64,000 nucleotides of DNA from Larix kaempferi. Lineage: Eukaryota > Streptophyta > Pinopsida > Pinales > Pinaceae. The stretch is from assembly GCA_027924585.1 (NCBI GenBank), contig BSBM01000190.1:5466501-5530500 (forward strand). The letters are read 5' to 3'. Positions 47,521-59,722 of this stretch are shown here, one piece after another. The translations under genes were made by a program, and so were the position numbers. The notes under the pieces were generated by a model. The model had not been told where the DNA came from. It saw only the letters and a program-made list of their open reading frames with translations, and did no database searches. Numbering within the stretch: position 1 is the first letter of the stretch; every line of letters starts with the position of its first letter.

Positions 47521-50500
47521 CTAGGGACTAGGAATGAAGTCATGAAACAAGGTGAGGTATGCCTCTTTCATGGTGGCCTCATTCTCCCAAGTAGCCTCAT
47601 CTGGTCCAAAGTGCCTCCATTGCACTTTCAGCTGAGTAATGGTCATCCTCCTAAGGTGGACCTCTCTCTTGTCCAAAATGTGGAATGGTTTTGGCATGAA
47701 ATCCCCTTTAGGCTCCACCTGTAATAAGGACCAATCAATAACATGTTTAGAATCGTATACATATTTCTTTATTAATGAAGCATGAAAAACATTATGAAAT
47801 TTTATATGAGCTAGTAAGACTAGCTCATAAGCTACTGGGCCCTTCTTGGCCAGTATTTCGAAAGGTCCACAAAACCTTGGGGCTAGTTTACTGCAACGTC
47901 GCAAGCTCAACGAGCCTCGTTTTGATTTTATTTTTAGAAACACATGTTCCCTGACTTGGTAGCCTTTGTCCTTTCTTTTGTTGTTTGCATAACTCTTTTG
48001 GCGGTCTTGTGCTTCTTTTAAGTTAAGTTGTACCTTGGAGACTAGTTGTTCCAAGTCTCTTAGTAACTCAGGCCCTAACATAAGTCTGTCCACCGGACTA
48101 TCCCAAGTCACGGGGGTCCGACACTTTCGACCATAGAGCACCTCAAAAGGGCTCATCTTGGCCAAGGTTTGATAACCGTTGTTGTACGCGAATTCTTCTA
48201 GGTGCAAATAATCCTCCCACTTGGTGGGGTTATTCATGACATACATCCTCAACATGTCCTCGAGAAACTGGTTTACTCGTTCTGTTTGTCCATCGGTCTG
48301 GGGATGATACGCAGTACTGAATTGTAACTGGGTTTCCATACCAGAGAATAATGCTCTCTAGAAGTTGCTAGTGAACTTCGTGTCTCAATCAGAAATGATT
48401 GCTTTGGGTATCCCATGCAATCGAAAGATCTCCTTTAAGAAAATTTTCGTGATGTGAACTGCTTTGAAGGTGTATTTTACTGGTATAAAGTGGGCTGCTT
48501 TCGACAGCTTGTCTACCACTACAAAGATGGAGTCGTTTAGTTTCTTACTCTTGGGTAAGCCTGTAATGAAGTCCATACTTATTACCTCCCATTTCCATTC
48601 CGGAATGGGTAAAGGCTGAAGTAATCCGGAGGGTTGTTGATGTTCTGCTTTAACCAATTGGCATTCCTGGCATTTCACGATGAACATTGCGATGTCAGCT
48701 TTTAGCTTAGGCCAGAAGTAATGTTTCTTTACAGCTGATATCATCTTTTGATATCCGGGGCGTCCTGAATAAGGTTTTTGGTGGAACTCGGTGAGAATGT
48801 TTGGTCTAATGTCTCCACTTTCAGGGATGCAAAGTCAGTCTTTCGACCACAGTAGCCCCATTTCGCCTATCTGATATTCTTTCTGCTATTGGAAAATTCT
48901 ATCTTCCTAGATCTTTGCAAGGATTTTCGTATAGTAATGGTCACTCTTACATGATGTTCGAATTATGTGGTGTAGGTCAGAGTTGGTTTGGCTTACCATG
49001 ACCTTGTAGAGCGTATGTGCTCGACGGCTTAAGGCATCCACAATCTTATTTTCCTTGCGTTTTTTATGCTTTAGTTCAAAATGGTACTCACTAAGGAAGG
49101 CTAGCCACCTGGCCTTCCTGGCATTTACGTCGGGTTGGTCAAAAAGATATTTCAAGCTCATGTTATCATTCATCAATAGGAATTTCTTTCCCATGAGATA
49201 ATGTCGCCACATCTTTAGAGCATGGATGATGGCGGCTAATTTGAGGTCATGAGTGGGGTAGTTCTGTTCATGTTCTTTTAGTTTCCTTGATTCATAGCAT
49301 ATGGCAAAATTATCTTGCATAAGGAATTCCCCAAGTCCTTCCTTGCTTGCATCCGTGCAAACGACGAAGTCCCCATTGGTATCCACAATACGCAGAATCG
49401 GCGCACTAATCAATAATTCCTTCAGCTTTTGAAAGATCTCTTCCCACTTATCCGTCCAAATGAACTTGTTTGCCTTTTTCTGTAAGGTGGTCATGGGGCA
49501 TGCGATTCTTGAAAAGGTGTCAATGAACTTTCGATAGTAACCGGCTAATCCTAAGAATGACCTTATGTCAAAAATGTAAGTGGGTGTGGGCCACTCTTCG
49601 ATAGCTTTGACCTTTTCGGGGTCGACAGCTATTCCTTTCTCGGAAATGATATGTCCTAGGTATTGAATCTGAGGTCTGTAGAAATCACACTTACTAAACT
49701 TGGCGTAAAGCTCGTCTTCTCTTAGTATTCGTAAAACAATTCGAAGGTGTTCCTCATGTTCTATCTCGTTCTTGGAGTAGATCAGAATGTCGTCAATAAA
49801 GACTAGAATGAATTTATCAAGGTACTTACTAAGGATACTGTTCATCATGCACATAAAGTTTGTCGGTGCGTTCGTCAATCCAAACGTCATCCCTACAAAC
49901 TCGTAATGGCCATAATGGGTTCAAAATGTGGTCTTGTTGATATCCTCATCACGGATCCTTACCTGATGGTATCTGGATTGTAAGTCGATCTTGGAGAAGA
50001 TCTTCGCTCCTCCAACTTGGTCAAACAAGTCATCGATTCTAGGGAGTGGGTAGCAGTTCTTAAAGGTCTTCTTGTTGAGTTGGCGGTAATCGATCCACAT
50101 CCACATCGTGCCATCTTTCTTCTTGACGAAGAGTATCGGTGTGCCCCAAGGGCACACACTAGGTCAGATATACCCTTTGTCAATTAGTCCTTGCAACTGA
50201 AGTTTGAGCTCCACCAATTCTAGTGTGCTCATGCGGTATGGGGATTTGGAAGCCGGTACCGACCCTGGTGTTAGCTCAATGGAGAAATCTAAGTCTCGTC
50301 TGGGTGGTAATCTCAGTATTTCCTCGGGAAATACATCCTTAAATTCTATGAGAACTGGAAAGTCCTCGACCTTTTGTTCATTTTTAGTTTCTAAGTTTCG
50401 TATGTTAACAGCAAAGAGATTACAGCCCTTCCTGATGCATTTCTTTGCTTGTAATGCAGAAATCTGTCTTACAGTCACTTTCCTAGGGATTCCCTGAATC

Positions 50501-52149
50501 GTCTCCTAATTCCCTTGGTCATTCCTGCAGAGTAGGGTCTTTTTTGCACAGTCTAGTAGGACATGGTGTTCTTCTAGCCCATCCATGCCTATAAGTAGAT
50601 CGTATGATCCTAGGGGTAGAATATTTAATTCTAACCTAGTTGGAAATCCGCTTAAGTCTATCTCACAAGTTTTAACTGACTCGGAGACCCTTTGTTTCGT
50701 ACCAGTGGCTAGTTGCACTAGCCATGGTTTCTTGTGATGTTCCCGGTTCAACTTATAGGTATCCACTATCTTAGGGGAGATATAAGTCCGACAAGTGCCA
50801 AGATCTATTAGAACTGAAATGGCAGTGTTAGATATCTTACCCTCAATTTCCACCATGGTGGCTTGATGATCTGCCTACCGGCCATCAAGTGCGGCATAAA
50901 TCCTAGGTGTCTTTTCCATGCCCCCTACCGTCGGCTCTATTTGTATGTTGTGTAAGACCCCATCTGTATTGCTAGGACAGTCTCTGTAGTAGTGTGGCCC
51001 TTCGTACTTCCAACAAGAAACAGTTGGTGGGACTGCTTTGGTCCCTTTGTTGAATGTTGATCTGTTGACAGGTGGTGGAGGTGCACTTGGCCATGCTTGA
51101 GGTCGGTTGAAGCCTCTGTTAGGTGGAAAACTGTTGTTGTATTTTCGGAAGGGTGGGGGTTTAAAACCCGGTCTGTGGTTGTCTAAGAAGGTTCTGAACC
51201 TATCTCTATTCCGGTTGATGTTGTCATTCCTGGGTTGTCCATACTCATAACACAACCTTGCTTTATGTAGGGTTATATCCAAGGTTTAAGGCATATCAAA
51301 TTATATCTTCTCTCTAAAGTTTGGTGGCATCCCTCCCAAGAACTGCTGAATCTTTACCTTCTCGTCCTCAATATAAGGCACATAGTGCAGCAGGTCTAAG
51401 AACCGGTTTATGAATGCTTCCATAGTCAGGGAGCCCATTTTTAACTCATGGAATTCTTTTATTTTCTTGTCAATGAACCTTTCAGACATATACTTGTCCT
51501 GGAATATTCTGTTGAACATATCCCAATTTATGTCTCTTAATTCTTTCCCCTTAGTGTGTTTCAAGTCCCGCCACCATCTGGCAGCTTTACCATTTAGGTT
51601 GTACATGGCAATTCGGGCTTGCATTTCGCTAGAGTAATTATGAACTTTGAGGTATTTGTTCATTTCTAGTAGCCACTCTTCAACCTTCTCCCCAGAGTTG
51701 ATCTCTCCATCATAGGTTGGGGCTCTTATCTTTTTGAATTCCCCTTGCAGACTGTCGTCACTTATTCTCCTTTTCTTGCAAGGAGATGGTGAACCCTTAT
51801 CGTTGGAAGAGCTCTTACAATCTCTTTCCATTGTTTCAGGTATGTGTTCTCCCTACTCTTCTCCCTTAGGGCTGGTAGTCCTTTTTGTTTGACTGTTTCC
51901 CTTTTTGGAGGTGTTGACTGAGAGTGAGGGATATCCGAGAGGGTTAGCCTTTGTTAAGGTCTAAAGGAGTGCCTCATTTATGGCCTGTTGTTCTCTTCTT
52001 TCCTACATATTTTCATCTCGGAAGCTTCGGAACTCTGCCTGTAGGTTTTGCATAGATTGTCTCCAATCTGAGTTTAGTTCGACCACCACCTCTTGTTCTC
52101 GGGGTGGTGAGCCTAGATTTCCATGAATGCTGCTACCCCCGTTCTGCAT
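47521..52149 (-). pseudogene. Chromovirus gag-pol polyprotein, 1543 codons, broken by ~14 stops and no frameshift
   Basis: From ATG 52149 (MQNGGSSIHG) to 47521 all pieces share one frame. Gag has WLLEMNKYL and AARWWRDLK (51831-51301). The zinc knuckle at 50977-51015 is CWKYEGPHYYRDC, its second Cys replaced by Tyr. The protease motif is LIDLGT in place of DSG. Reverse transcriptase has FVKKKDG and the active site FIDD (49788-49799). RNase H has TDAS, the integrase HHCC-like end and core lie at 48744-48339, and STAYHPQTDGQTERVN follows. The end WRHFGPDEATWENEATMKEA is chromodomain-like. I count 14 in-frame stops. Four TGA stops (near 50163, 49919, 48810 and 48387) stand where relatives have arginine. 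It would have made capsid, protease, polymerase and integrase. Confidence 0.92.
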
Positions 52150-52320
52150 TCATTTTTCGGACAATGCTTGTACCTAAAATGTTATATAAGCATAAAGGAC
52201 AGAAAATTATGTTAGTTTATTCACAAAACAAAATAGAATGTAAATGTATGTTTCTGCCTGTTGTGTTTCTATAGTGGATGTTTGTAATGAACCCAATAGG
52301 TCACTTAGTTTTTGTAACTA

Positions 52321-52333
52321 GGCTCTGATACCA
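52321..52333 (-). other. Chromovirus primer-binding site (tRNA-iMet)
   Basis: The minus strand reads TGGTATCAGAGCC, exact consensus, two bases from the 5' LTR edge at 52336. Confidence 0.92.
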
Positions 52334-52793
52334 CTTGTAATGTCCCAAAAATAGCAAAAATTTTAAAAAAATTCCGTCCCTGTACTTGATGTTGATTAAG
52401 AATAAAATAGTCGCAAGTTAATTCTAATACTGGGAAAATATGTAACTGCTTACTATAGATAAAAGAAAGTCTACCATTCCTAAATAATCATGGTCTCTCT
52501 AGCTCTTTTTACATTTTTAACCCCGCGGGAAACAATGTGGAATTAAATAATGAGGTATCCTGGTTATGAGTTTACAAATGTCGATGTAACTGAAATAACA
52601 ATTCTTTCATACTGTTTTGATGAAATCATGTGAATGTATTATAAATGTTTGAATGGCACCTTCAAGTAATATGGCCTTTGTTGATGAGATTTTGAGTCCA
52701 TGGTGGGACATGTGACAATCAAGGAGAGGGAACATACCCCGGCAGGGTTGTCGAGAGGTAAGAGTACTCTTGGATGTTTCTGGACTTACTTAG

Positions 52794-53029
52794 TGCAATG
52801 AACGTATCCGTTCACTAAGTTAACCGTGTCCGGTTAAGGGTTAAGAAGCGAGACCGTCTTCCATATTTGATATAAATGATAATAATATATTGATTGATGA
52901 TGATAAAGTTACAATAAGCTCGCCTTTATAAGGCTTGATCAAGAATAGTGAAGGGTTACACCCTTTCGCTTATTAACCTAATAATCTATTTAATATATAA
53001 ATAATAATATTAATTAAATATTCACAGCA
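52794..53029 (-). repeat. TR-GAG 3' LTR
   Basis: 236 bp. Followed inward by ATTGCCTTCCCCTTTTGG, the complement of the polypurine tract. Confidence 0.88.
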
Positions 53030-53039
53030 TTGCCTTCCC

Positions 53040-54563
53040 CTTTTGGAAAGCTTTGTCCTCAAAGCTTGAGTATTTTCCTAATGTCGTCCTTCATTCAGAT
53101 TCAGTGTCGGTATTAGAATTGGACGTGATTTCTTGTGTAGAGACTTGCAATTCCTTTCCATTGATGATTTTGCACTGTATTGTCTGATTGTTCCTACATT
53201 TATGGCTTGGGATCCAATCATCACTGCATCAATGACATATGTTTTTCTTCTTTTTTCTATTATCAGAGTAACTGTTAGATGACTTTGATCTATTTTCCAT
53301 TTCATAGGCATATGATTGAGGTTTGTGGCATTGATGGTCGGGTGACCAAGTATCTGCATACCTACATTGTGTCTCTTTTTCTTGTCGATAATGGTTATCA
53401 CCTCTTGTTTTTATTCCTTCCAGTTTGCGTTCTGCAGCTTTTGCTTGATGTCTTGCTACCTCTACGTTAGGTATGTCATGTAACTTTAACTCTTTTTGGA
53501 GGTACGGTTTAAGACCTCCTAAATAGGTTTCGAGTCTTTGTTTGTCTGACAACCCAAATACTCGTGTCGATAAGGATTCCCACTGATGTGTGAATTCCTC
53601 AACTCTTCCAACCTGTTCTAATCTCGTAAATTTACTAAAAAATTCATCTTCTTTGATACCTTGAAACCTATTAAAAAAGTCACTTTTGAACAAGTTCTAG
53701 GTGTAGGCAAAATTGTCTCTCTTCCACCATAAGTACCAATTATAGGCGTACCCTTCCATATGCATTGACGCATATTTCACCTTCTCCTCATTAGAATGAA
53801 TATTGTAAATGTTGAAAGTATTCTTCTGCTTTGTTTAGCCAAGAAACGCATTGGTCTTCACTTCCATTGTATTTCGACAACTTTATTTTTGCCTTATGTG
53901 GGTACATTATGTAAGGGTGATATTGATTCCCTTTTGCTTTATGGTTTGATGGTGGATCAGAACTACTAGATGATGTAAGTGACATATTTGAACTGCTTCG
54001 TTGTTGGCGGTGATTTTTATCTTTTTTATTTGGCTGTTTAATCATGCCTCCATATCTGGTAGTACTTTTGTTTCTATCTCTTGCTTAAGCGTCGCATTGT
54101 TAATCTTTATTTCTTTTTGCAATTATTCTTGATTCTTGGCAAGTGCTTCCTGTGTGAAAATATGAAACGTGGCATCTAGCATGTCTGGACTACTGACATG
54201 GTCTGTCTTAGGCATTAGTCTTTGTAACACCTCCATTAATATATTATGGTTCTGCGTCATAGTGCTCAAGTTTTGGGTTATGGTGTTTATGTTTTGAGTC
54301 ATAGCACTCATTTTGTCATTCAAGTCTTTTTGATTTTCGTTCAGAGTGTCAAATTTTTCACTCAACCTTCTTTCTAGTACCAGAACAACTTCATCTTTGA
54401 TTTCTTTTTTAAGCATGGCATTGTTATTTTTCATCTCTTCCTTTAAATCTTCTCGAAACACTTTCTCAAGTTCGTCCATTCTGTAGTTTAGACCTTCGAC
54501 GATTTTTGAATCTCTAATTTGGTCTTTTTCTAATTTTTCTAGTCGGTCTCGTAACTTGGCCAT
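53040..54563 (-). pseudogene. TR-GAG gag protein, disabled
   Basis: The probable start is ATG 54563 (MAKLRDRLEKLEKDQ). A coiled-coil N-terminus follows (RMDELEKVFREDLKEEM, then repeated TQN phrases such as TQNINTITQNLSTMTQN). After a frame change comes KIKLSKYNGSEDQCVSWLNK (53791-54045) and, after another, the capsid-like part (KYASMHMEGYAYNWYLWWK, then FFSKFTRLEQVGRVEEFTHQ). Zinc-binding motifs lie near 53300-53200 in two frames. The C-terminus runs to about 53040. At least three frameshifts and some stops are present. The capsid part is of the Gypsy gag type (WLxxAExYF... then YxWYxWW). Confidence 0.75.
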
Positions 54564-54653
54564 GGTTCTTGACCTGGTGTGGGGAGGTGAATATTTGGAA
54601 TCAATCTTTGAGTAAGGATAAGGGTTAGGGTTAGGGATAAAATAATAATACAA

Positions 54654-55640
54654 TAAATATTATTAAATTATAATAATAATTTATTATATATATATATTAA
54701 AAATAATAATACAATAATTATTATTTAAATTATAATAATTTTATTATGTATGAAAAAAAAATATAATAATAAAAATTTATTATTATTATTATTATTTTGT
54801 TTGAATGTATGCAGATCATTGGGAATAGCGGGAGATGATGGAGGAATGGTGGGAGATGATGGTGGGGAGGCGGCGGTGGAAGAGTGGAGAGGGAGGGATA
54901 GCGCAGCAATGGGAGGGTGCGGGTAGTGTGGGAGGTACGACAGATGGGAGTGGCAGGGAGCAGCATGGGCAGAGGTGGAGAGCTAGGGAGATGGTCGCTG
55001 CGATGGGAGGAGGAGGCTGCGTGCGAGGTGGGAGGCGTGGGGTGGGACAATGCAACATGTGGTATCGGCATAGAGGGAGGTCGCGGGATGTTGGAGCATA
55101 CGAACAGAGGGAGTGAGATGGTGGATGTGGCAACGATTGGAGGGATGCATGTGCAGAAAGGGCGTGCGCAGAACGTGAATGGGAGGAGGAGCTGGAATGC
55201 GGGCTGGATGGAGATGGTGAGAGAGAGGAGTGAGGGCACAAGGTAGCCGTAGGTAGGTGTGAAATGGAGTGGTAGTGTGGGAAGAGGGGGAAATAATGAA
55301 GGGACGTAAGGGTGGAGGTGTGGAGCTAAAGGGAGATGTGGAGGGCGTGATAGAGGATGACGAGTAGGGATGAGCGATGAAGTAGGTGCACCAGGGATGC
55401 AATGCACACAGAACGTGACCACGATTGTGGCTGAAAGTGATGGTTGAGGAGGCTAACTGAGGTGTGTCGAGGAGTGATGAGGAGGATGAACAGGAGGGTG
55501 TGGACAAGAATGTTTGCAGAATGGTGGATGGAACACACGGAGGGTGAGTGAGGCGAGGCGATGGAGGAGATGGAAGCAGGTGGGTGATGAGCATAAGTAA
55601 GTTAATGAGCCGATTCCGAGCTCAGGTCGAAGAAGCGAAT
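54654..55640 (-). other. TR-GAG leader with AT microsatellites and a strand-asymmetric GC-rich block
   Basis: 54640-54800 is (ATA/TAT)-rich. 54830-55600 is G-rich on the plus strand and C/T-rich on the sense strand, very unlike the AT-rich surroundings. Because the C-rich strand has few stop codons, all three minus frames stay open for 140-230 codons (for example 54730-55422, 54983-55594). The predicted peptides are low-complexity P/S/H/T runs with no family features, so I treat it as untranslated leader. Confidence 0.55.
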
Positions 55641-55654
55641 CCACTCTGATACCA
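55641..55654 (-). other. TR-GAG primer-binding site (tRNA-iMet)
   Basis: The minus strand reads TGGTATCAGAGTGG, two bases from the LTR edge. Confidence 0.85.
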
Positions 55655-55656
55655 AA

Positions 55657-55921
55657 TGCAATGAACGTATCCATTCACTAAGTAATGCAGTGAACGTATC
55701 CGTTCACTAAGTTAACCGTGTCCGGTTAAGGGTTAAGAAGCGAGACCATCTTCCATATTTGAGATAAATGATAATAATATATTGATTGATGATGATAAAG
55801 TTACAGTAAGCTCGCCTTTATAGGGCTTAAGCAAGAATAGTGAAGGGTTACACCCTTTTGCTTATTAACCTAATAATCTATTTAATATATAAATAATAAT
55901 ATTAATTAAATATTCACATCA
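55657..55921 (-). repeat. TR-GAG 5' LTR with a 28 bp terminal duplication
   Basis: The first bases TGCAATGAACGTATCC (55657) recur at 55685 as TGCAGTGAACGTATCC, so this LTR is 28 bp longer than the other at its inner edge. The rest matches 52794-53029 closely. Confidence 0.88.
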
Positions 55922-58900
55922 CTTAGCATTTTTGCTAATATATATTACGTTTGTCCTTTCCAGGTATCTATCTTGAGTAAAATCCATCCTAGGGGTCTAT
56001 CTACGATTCCACCAAGATCATGTTTACAAGGTGGAGGCCAACCAAGAAGGTCGTAACCTAAGTGGGTAGACTATGAGATAATACCCAAGTTCTAAACTAA
56101 TGAGTGATAGTGGTAAGTCCTATGGTGATGAGATATTTGTCAATACTTGTATTACCATGCCATCTCATTGTTAAACCACACAATTCGAACTATAGGCTTG
56201 TATGGGAAATTTAACCTCCACTAGCGCTGAGTCTAATGCAGCCTTAATGGCACTTTACAGTAGTGGGTGACAGGTTGGAAAAAGGGTTCACGAGTTGGGG
56301 TTTTCCCTGTGTCCAAGGCTCTATGTTTTCAGCTTGGTGTAGACTACACTTCGTTGTTTCCTGAAGGTGGCTTCGTGCCCTGACCTGAGCTATGCGCATG
56401 GTCAGTGCACCATGGAATTTTTAGTTTAGTTGGTGGCGTAGAGATTCCCTTCACCCTGCTCAGGTATGAAAGAACAATCGCCCATTGATGTATGAATTTT
56501 TTGATTTCCTTTGTGCATATGTATCAGGGTTTTCACTTATGGTCGCTTGTTTTGTATTGGCAGGTAGTAATGACCGTGGCGTGGGTTACTGTGGGTGTCC
56601 ACAACTTCCATCATTCTAGTTGTGTGATAGTGGTAAGTCTAGCTTCCATCCATCTTACTCTGCTTCTCACACCCCTGGTGGTGTATGTTTCATTTTCGGT
56701 TTTGATGGAACAATGCAGAGTCCCTTCTTTGGATTTATACAAGTCACCTTTTTGGATGGACTGTGTAAATGGATGTAATATTTGAGGGTGTGGCTCCTAA
56801 GTAATTCTCATGAAGCTAAAGCTCATTGTAATATTGGTTTTAGATGTTGTGACTAAAGTATTTGAGGTTTGGTTTTGAAAGCCCTTGTTGGCATAAACGT
56901 AATAATATTTGTGATATGTTATGGAGCTGGGTTTTTTTACACAGAGGATGCATATCTGTACATTGCATGGTGATTTAGAACGTTTTATTTTGGGTATGAG
57001 AAATGATGACTTCGGCGTTTCTTTTTATGTAGCTATTGTTCATCGAAATGTGGCTTATCCATTGAGTCGTGTATTGCTTAAATCGATTTCTAATTCTATG
57101 GTGGCTCTGTGTGATTTATGGATTCGTTTGTGCAAATTAAATGAACTCCGATGGGTTTCATATGCCTTTACTTCTGAAATGTAGCTAGGGTTTAAGAATT
57201 GTGGTTTCCATTCGTTGATGCCTGCGTTGAATGAAACACAGGTAATGCCCAGGTGGGCATTCTGTATGCATGGCTATTTGTGAAAAATTTCTTAAACTGT
57301 CGACTTCTTCAGATTCGCCTAAACAGCGTAGATGCCTTCCTCCAATTGCTAGATTGTGAACGTATGGTCTGTAACTTAAGCCTGCATTGATGCCTTTTGG
57401 CGAAGGAAGAGTAATGGGGTTCGACTCCTAAACCCGTGTCTTTTTGTGCATTTGAAATATTTGTATTAAATTGTGTTGGGATTTCATGTTTTGTCATGGG
57501 TCCTGAATGAGAAGTCATATCGACACCTATCTTGGATATATAGCATAGGATGATTAATACAAGGCCTAAACTTAATGGCCTATTGGAATCGTGCTACATA
57601 GAAAATTCTGTTTGCGTGTTCTCATGAAATCATTTCACTGTTTGGTTGAAAGAATGAAGAATGTCTAATACTAAATTTATAAATCGTAATGCCAGGCAAA
57701 TGCATTTTTTTTTTCTTTTAATGTTTTGGCTAGAGACTTTTGTGTAGCTGAAAGTTTCGATGCCTGGTCTAAAATGATGTTGATTTCAGTGGATAGGATA
57801 ATACCTCTTTAAAAGAAACTAATAATCATAAAAAAAAGAAACCCTACACTACAAAATTTAGGAGCAGGTGATTCAAAACCGAAGCATCTATTTGTAAAGA
57901 AAAGTGTTATGACAATCCTATCTTAGAAGAATAATATATGTTGTCTAGCAAAGGCTGGCTTGGCTAGACCTGCTAGACTCGCCACTGGATTCTGGGCAGA
58001 ATCTTGATTATTATTTGATAATGAAAAAAAATACAGTATTACATTTAATTACGAAAACAATTTGGTTTGAAGGTTTGAAATTTTGCATACCTGCTTATTT
58101 TGTAGCTTGCACCTTGTTGTAATAACCTGCACACTTAGTCAAATAATTAGTGGAAAACTGATGAACTTTAGCTGACCTGACGAATTGATCCTTGACCAGA
58201 TAAATTTGGGACTACCAAGTTCCTCCCAACCATGATCCTTCAACCGTTCCTGGTTCAGTATGGATCCCCCCGAGCTGGTTCTGACAAGCAAATTGAGGGA
58301 TAGAGGCCCTAGGTTCACTGTTGGTTCAAATCTGGAAACTTGTGTGGCCTGCTACAATTCTTGGAGTAGAAAAATTCTCTCTGTTTACCATAAGGGAATG
58401 ATAATGAAAAAGATCCATCCACTAAAACTTGGGATCTGCCCTCTTAAGTAGGGGAGTCTTGAATTATGACTGTTGGAATAATTCAGTTTCTTTAAATTAA
58501 ATAAATAATATTTAAAAGATATTATTTAATAACTATTTGGTCCTCTTTGAACTAGGACCCTTTTAATTTGTTTAACTATATGTGACTTTGATTAAAACTC
58601 TCCAACCTAATTGTAATAACAATAATTATATTTTACTTAACTATTAATACATTATTAATATTAATAAATAATGTCTAAAATATAAATAATAAATATATTT
58701 TATAAATAAATCATTAACATCATTATTATTAAAGCTGTTAATAATAATGGCCTTGAGGCTTTCATGCATGTAAATCATAGAAGACTACTATTAGTTAGTT
58801 CATGCTTTAAGTGGTAGTAATTACTCGTATTTAAATTATGTATATGCACCTGATACTTCTTTCTTTATTTTTTTAAGGACAAAGTCAAATTCTTTGTACG

Positions 58901-59722
58901 GTCTTAGTAGGCTTGGTTAGGCATCTCTAGTCTCTCTCTTTACATGTCAAATTACCTCGTTTAACATGGTAGTTCCTGCAGTACTTGATGATTAATGGAA
59001 GAAGATTTATTTAGTCATTTTGAATAACTATGATGCAACCTAGAAGTGCTATTCAGATTCCTTTGACTCAACAGTTGAGATCTAGTAACCCCGAGTGCTC
59101 TTCAAGCCTTTTAACTCAACACCCTCACATGGGAGTTACGCTAGTGCAATTCCAGAGTCTCTGCTCAACACTAGTGCTAGAATGTGGTTGTGAGGCACAT
59201 CTAGAATATTTTAAGTGGCCTCGGATCCAGTATTCATTTATCAAGCTTGGAGTGCTCCAGGGCTTATTCCCAACACTCAGTGTACATCAAGGCTTACTCC
59301 CAGTACATAAACCTTCATCTAGGTACATCGGGGCTTGCACCCAGTACGTAGGTCTCTTGTGTGTTTCTGAGTCCATGCTCACACATCATATAAGCTAAAC
59401 ATGTAAAATCATAGCTTTGTACAGTAAGTAACAGTAGGTCATCTCAATATATATATATATATTAGGGCTTGTACCCACATCATACGCTAAGGAACATAGA
59501 CACAACATTAGGGCCTTCCTACCCAATCATATAATCAATAAAGAAGTCAGTCACGGTCCATACCTAGTATATCAATATAAAAGGATAAATCACATATTCT
59601 AGGGCTCATGCCCAATACTCGTAATCAAATCCTAAATTTCGAGGCCATGGCACAATATAACATAACAATAGTTAGCCAAAAAATTCAAGATATTACACAC
59701 TTCAACTTTGAAGTTTTTAGAC

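Larger units (their letters stand above)
52794..55921 (-). mobile_element. TR-GAG-like non-autonomous retrotransposon (gag only, short LTRs)
   Basis: LTRs of ~236 bp (52794-53029 and 55657-55921) begin TGCARTGAACG and end TTCACA(T/G)CA on the plus strand. CTTAG (52789-52793, 55922-55926) is a perfect target duplication, and the other chromovirus LTR gives the empty site. The minus strand has the primer-binding site TGGTATCAGAGTGG (55641-55654) and a purine tract (53030-53044). Only gag-like frames lie between, and no protease, polymerase or integrase is present. This matches the class called TR-GAG. It would depend on enzymes from a Gypsy element. Confidence 0.85.
43224..59697 (-). mobile_element. 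Ty3/Gypsy chromovirus with 4.2 kb LTRs (Tekay/Del-like), full length
   Basis: A perfect 5 bp duplication CACTT (43219-43223 and 59698-59702) bounds it. LTRs lie at 43224-47484 and 52336-59697 (the latter split by a nested element). The primer-binding site and polypurine tract fix the minus sense. Domain order is gag, zinc knuckle, protease, reverse transcriptase, RNase H, integrase and a chromodomain-like tail, which is Gypsy order. Very long LTRs and the chromodomain point to the Tekay/Del branch; the branch is inferred. A solo LTR of the same family is at 3197-7480. Confidence 0.92.
52336..59697 (-). repeat. Chromovirus right LTR (5' LTR in sense), split by a gag-only element
   Basis: It matches 43224-47484 from TGTAATGTCCC to ATATTACA once 52794-55926 is removed, leaving ~4.23 kb. 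The insertion lies about 460 bases from the inner edge, thus in the 3' part of the LTR in sense. Confidence 0.9.

Noticed and set aside
54620-54636. Telomere-like AAGGGTTAGGGTTAGGG
   Set aside because: Only two and a half units, of hexamer rather than plant heptamer type, next to other simple repeats in the TR-GAG leader.
54730-55594. Overlapping minus-strand frames of 141-230 codons
   Set aside because: They lie in C-rich sequence where stops are rare in every frame. The peptides are low-complexity and all three frames are open alike.
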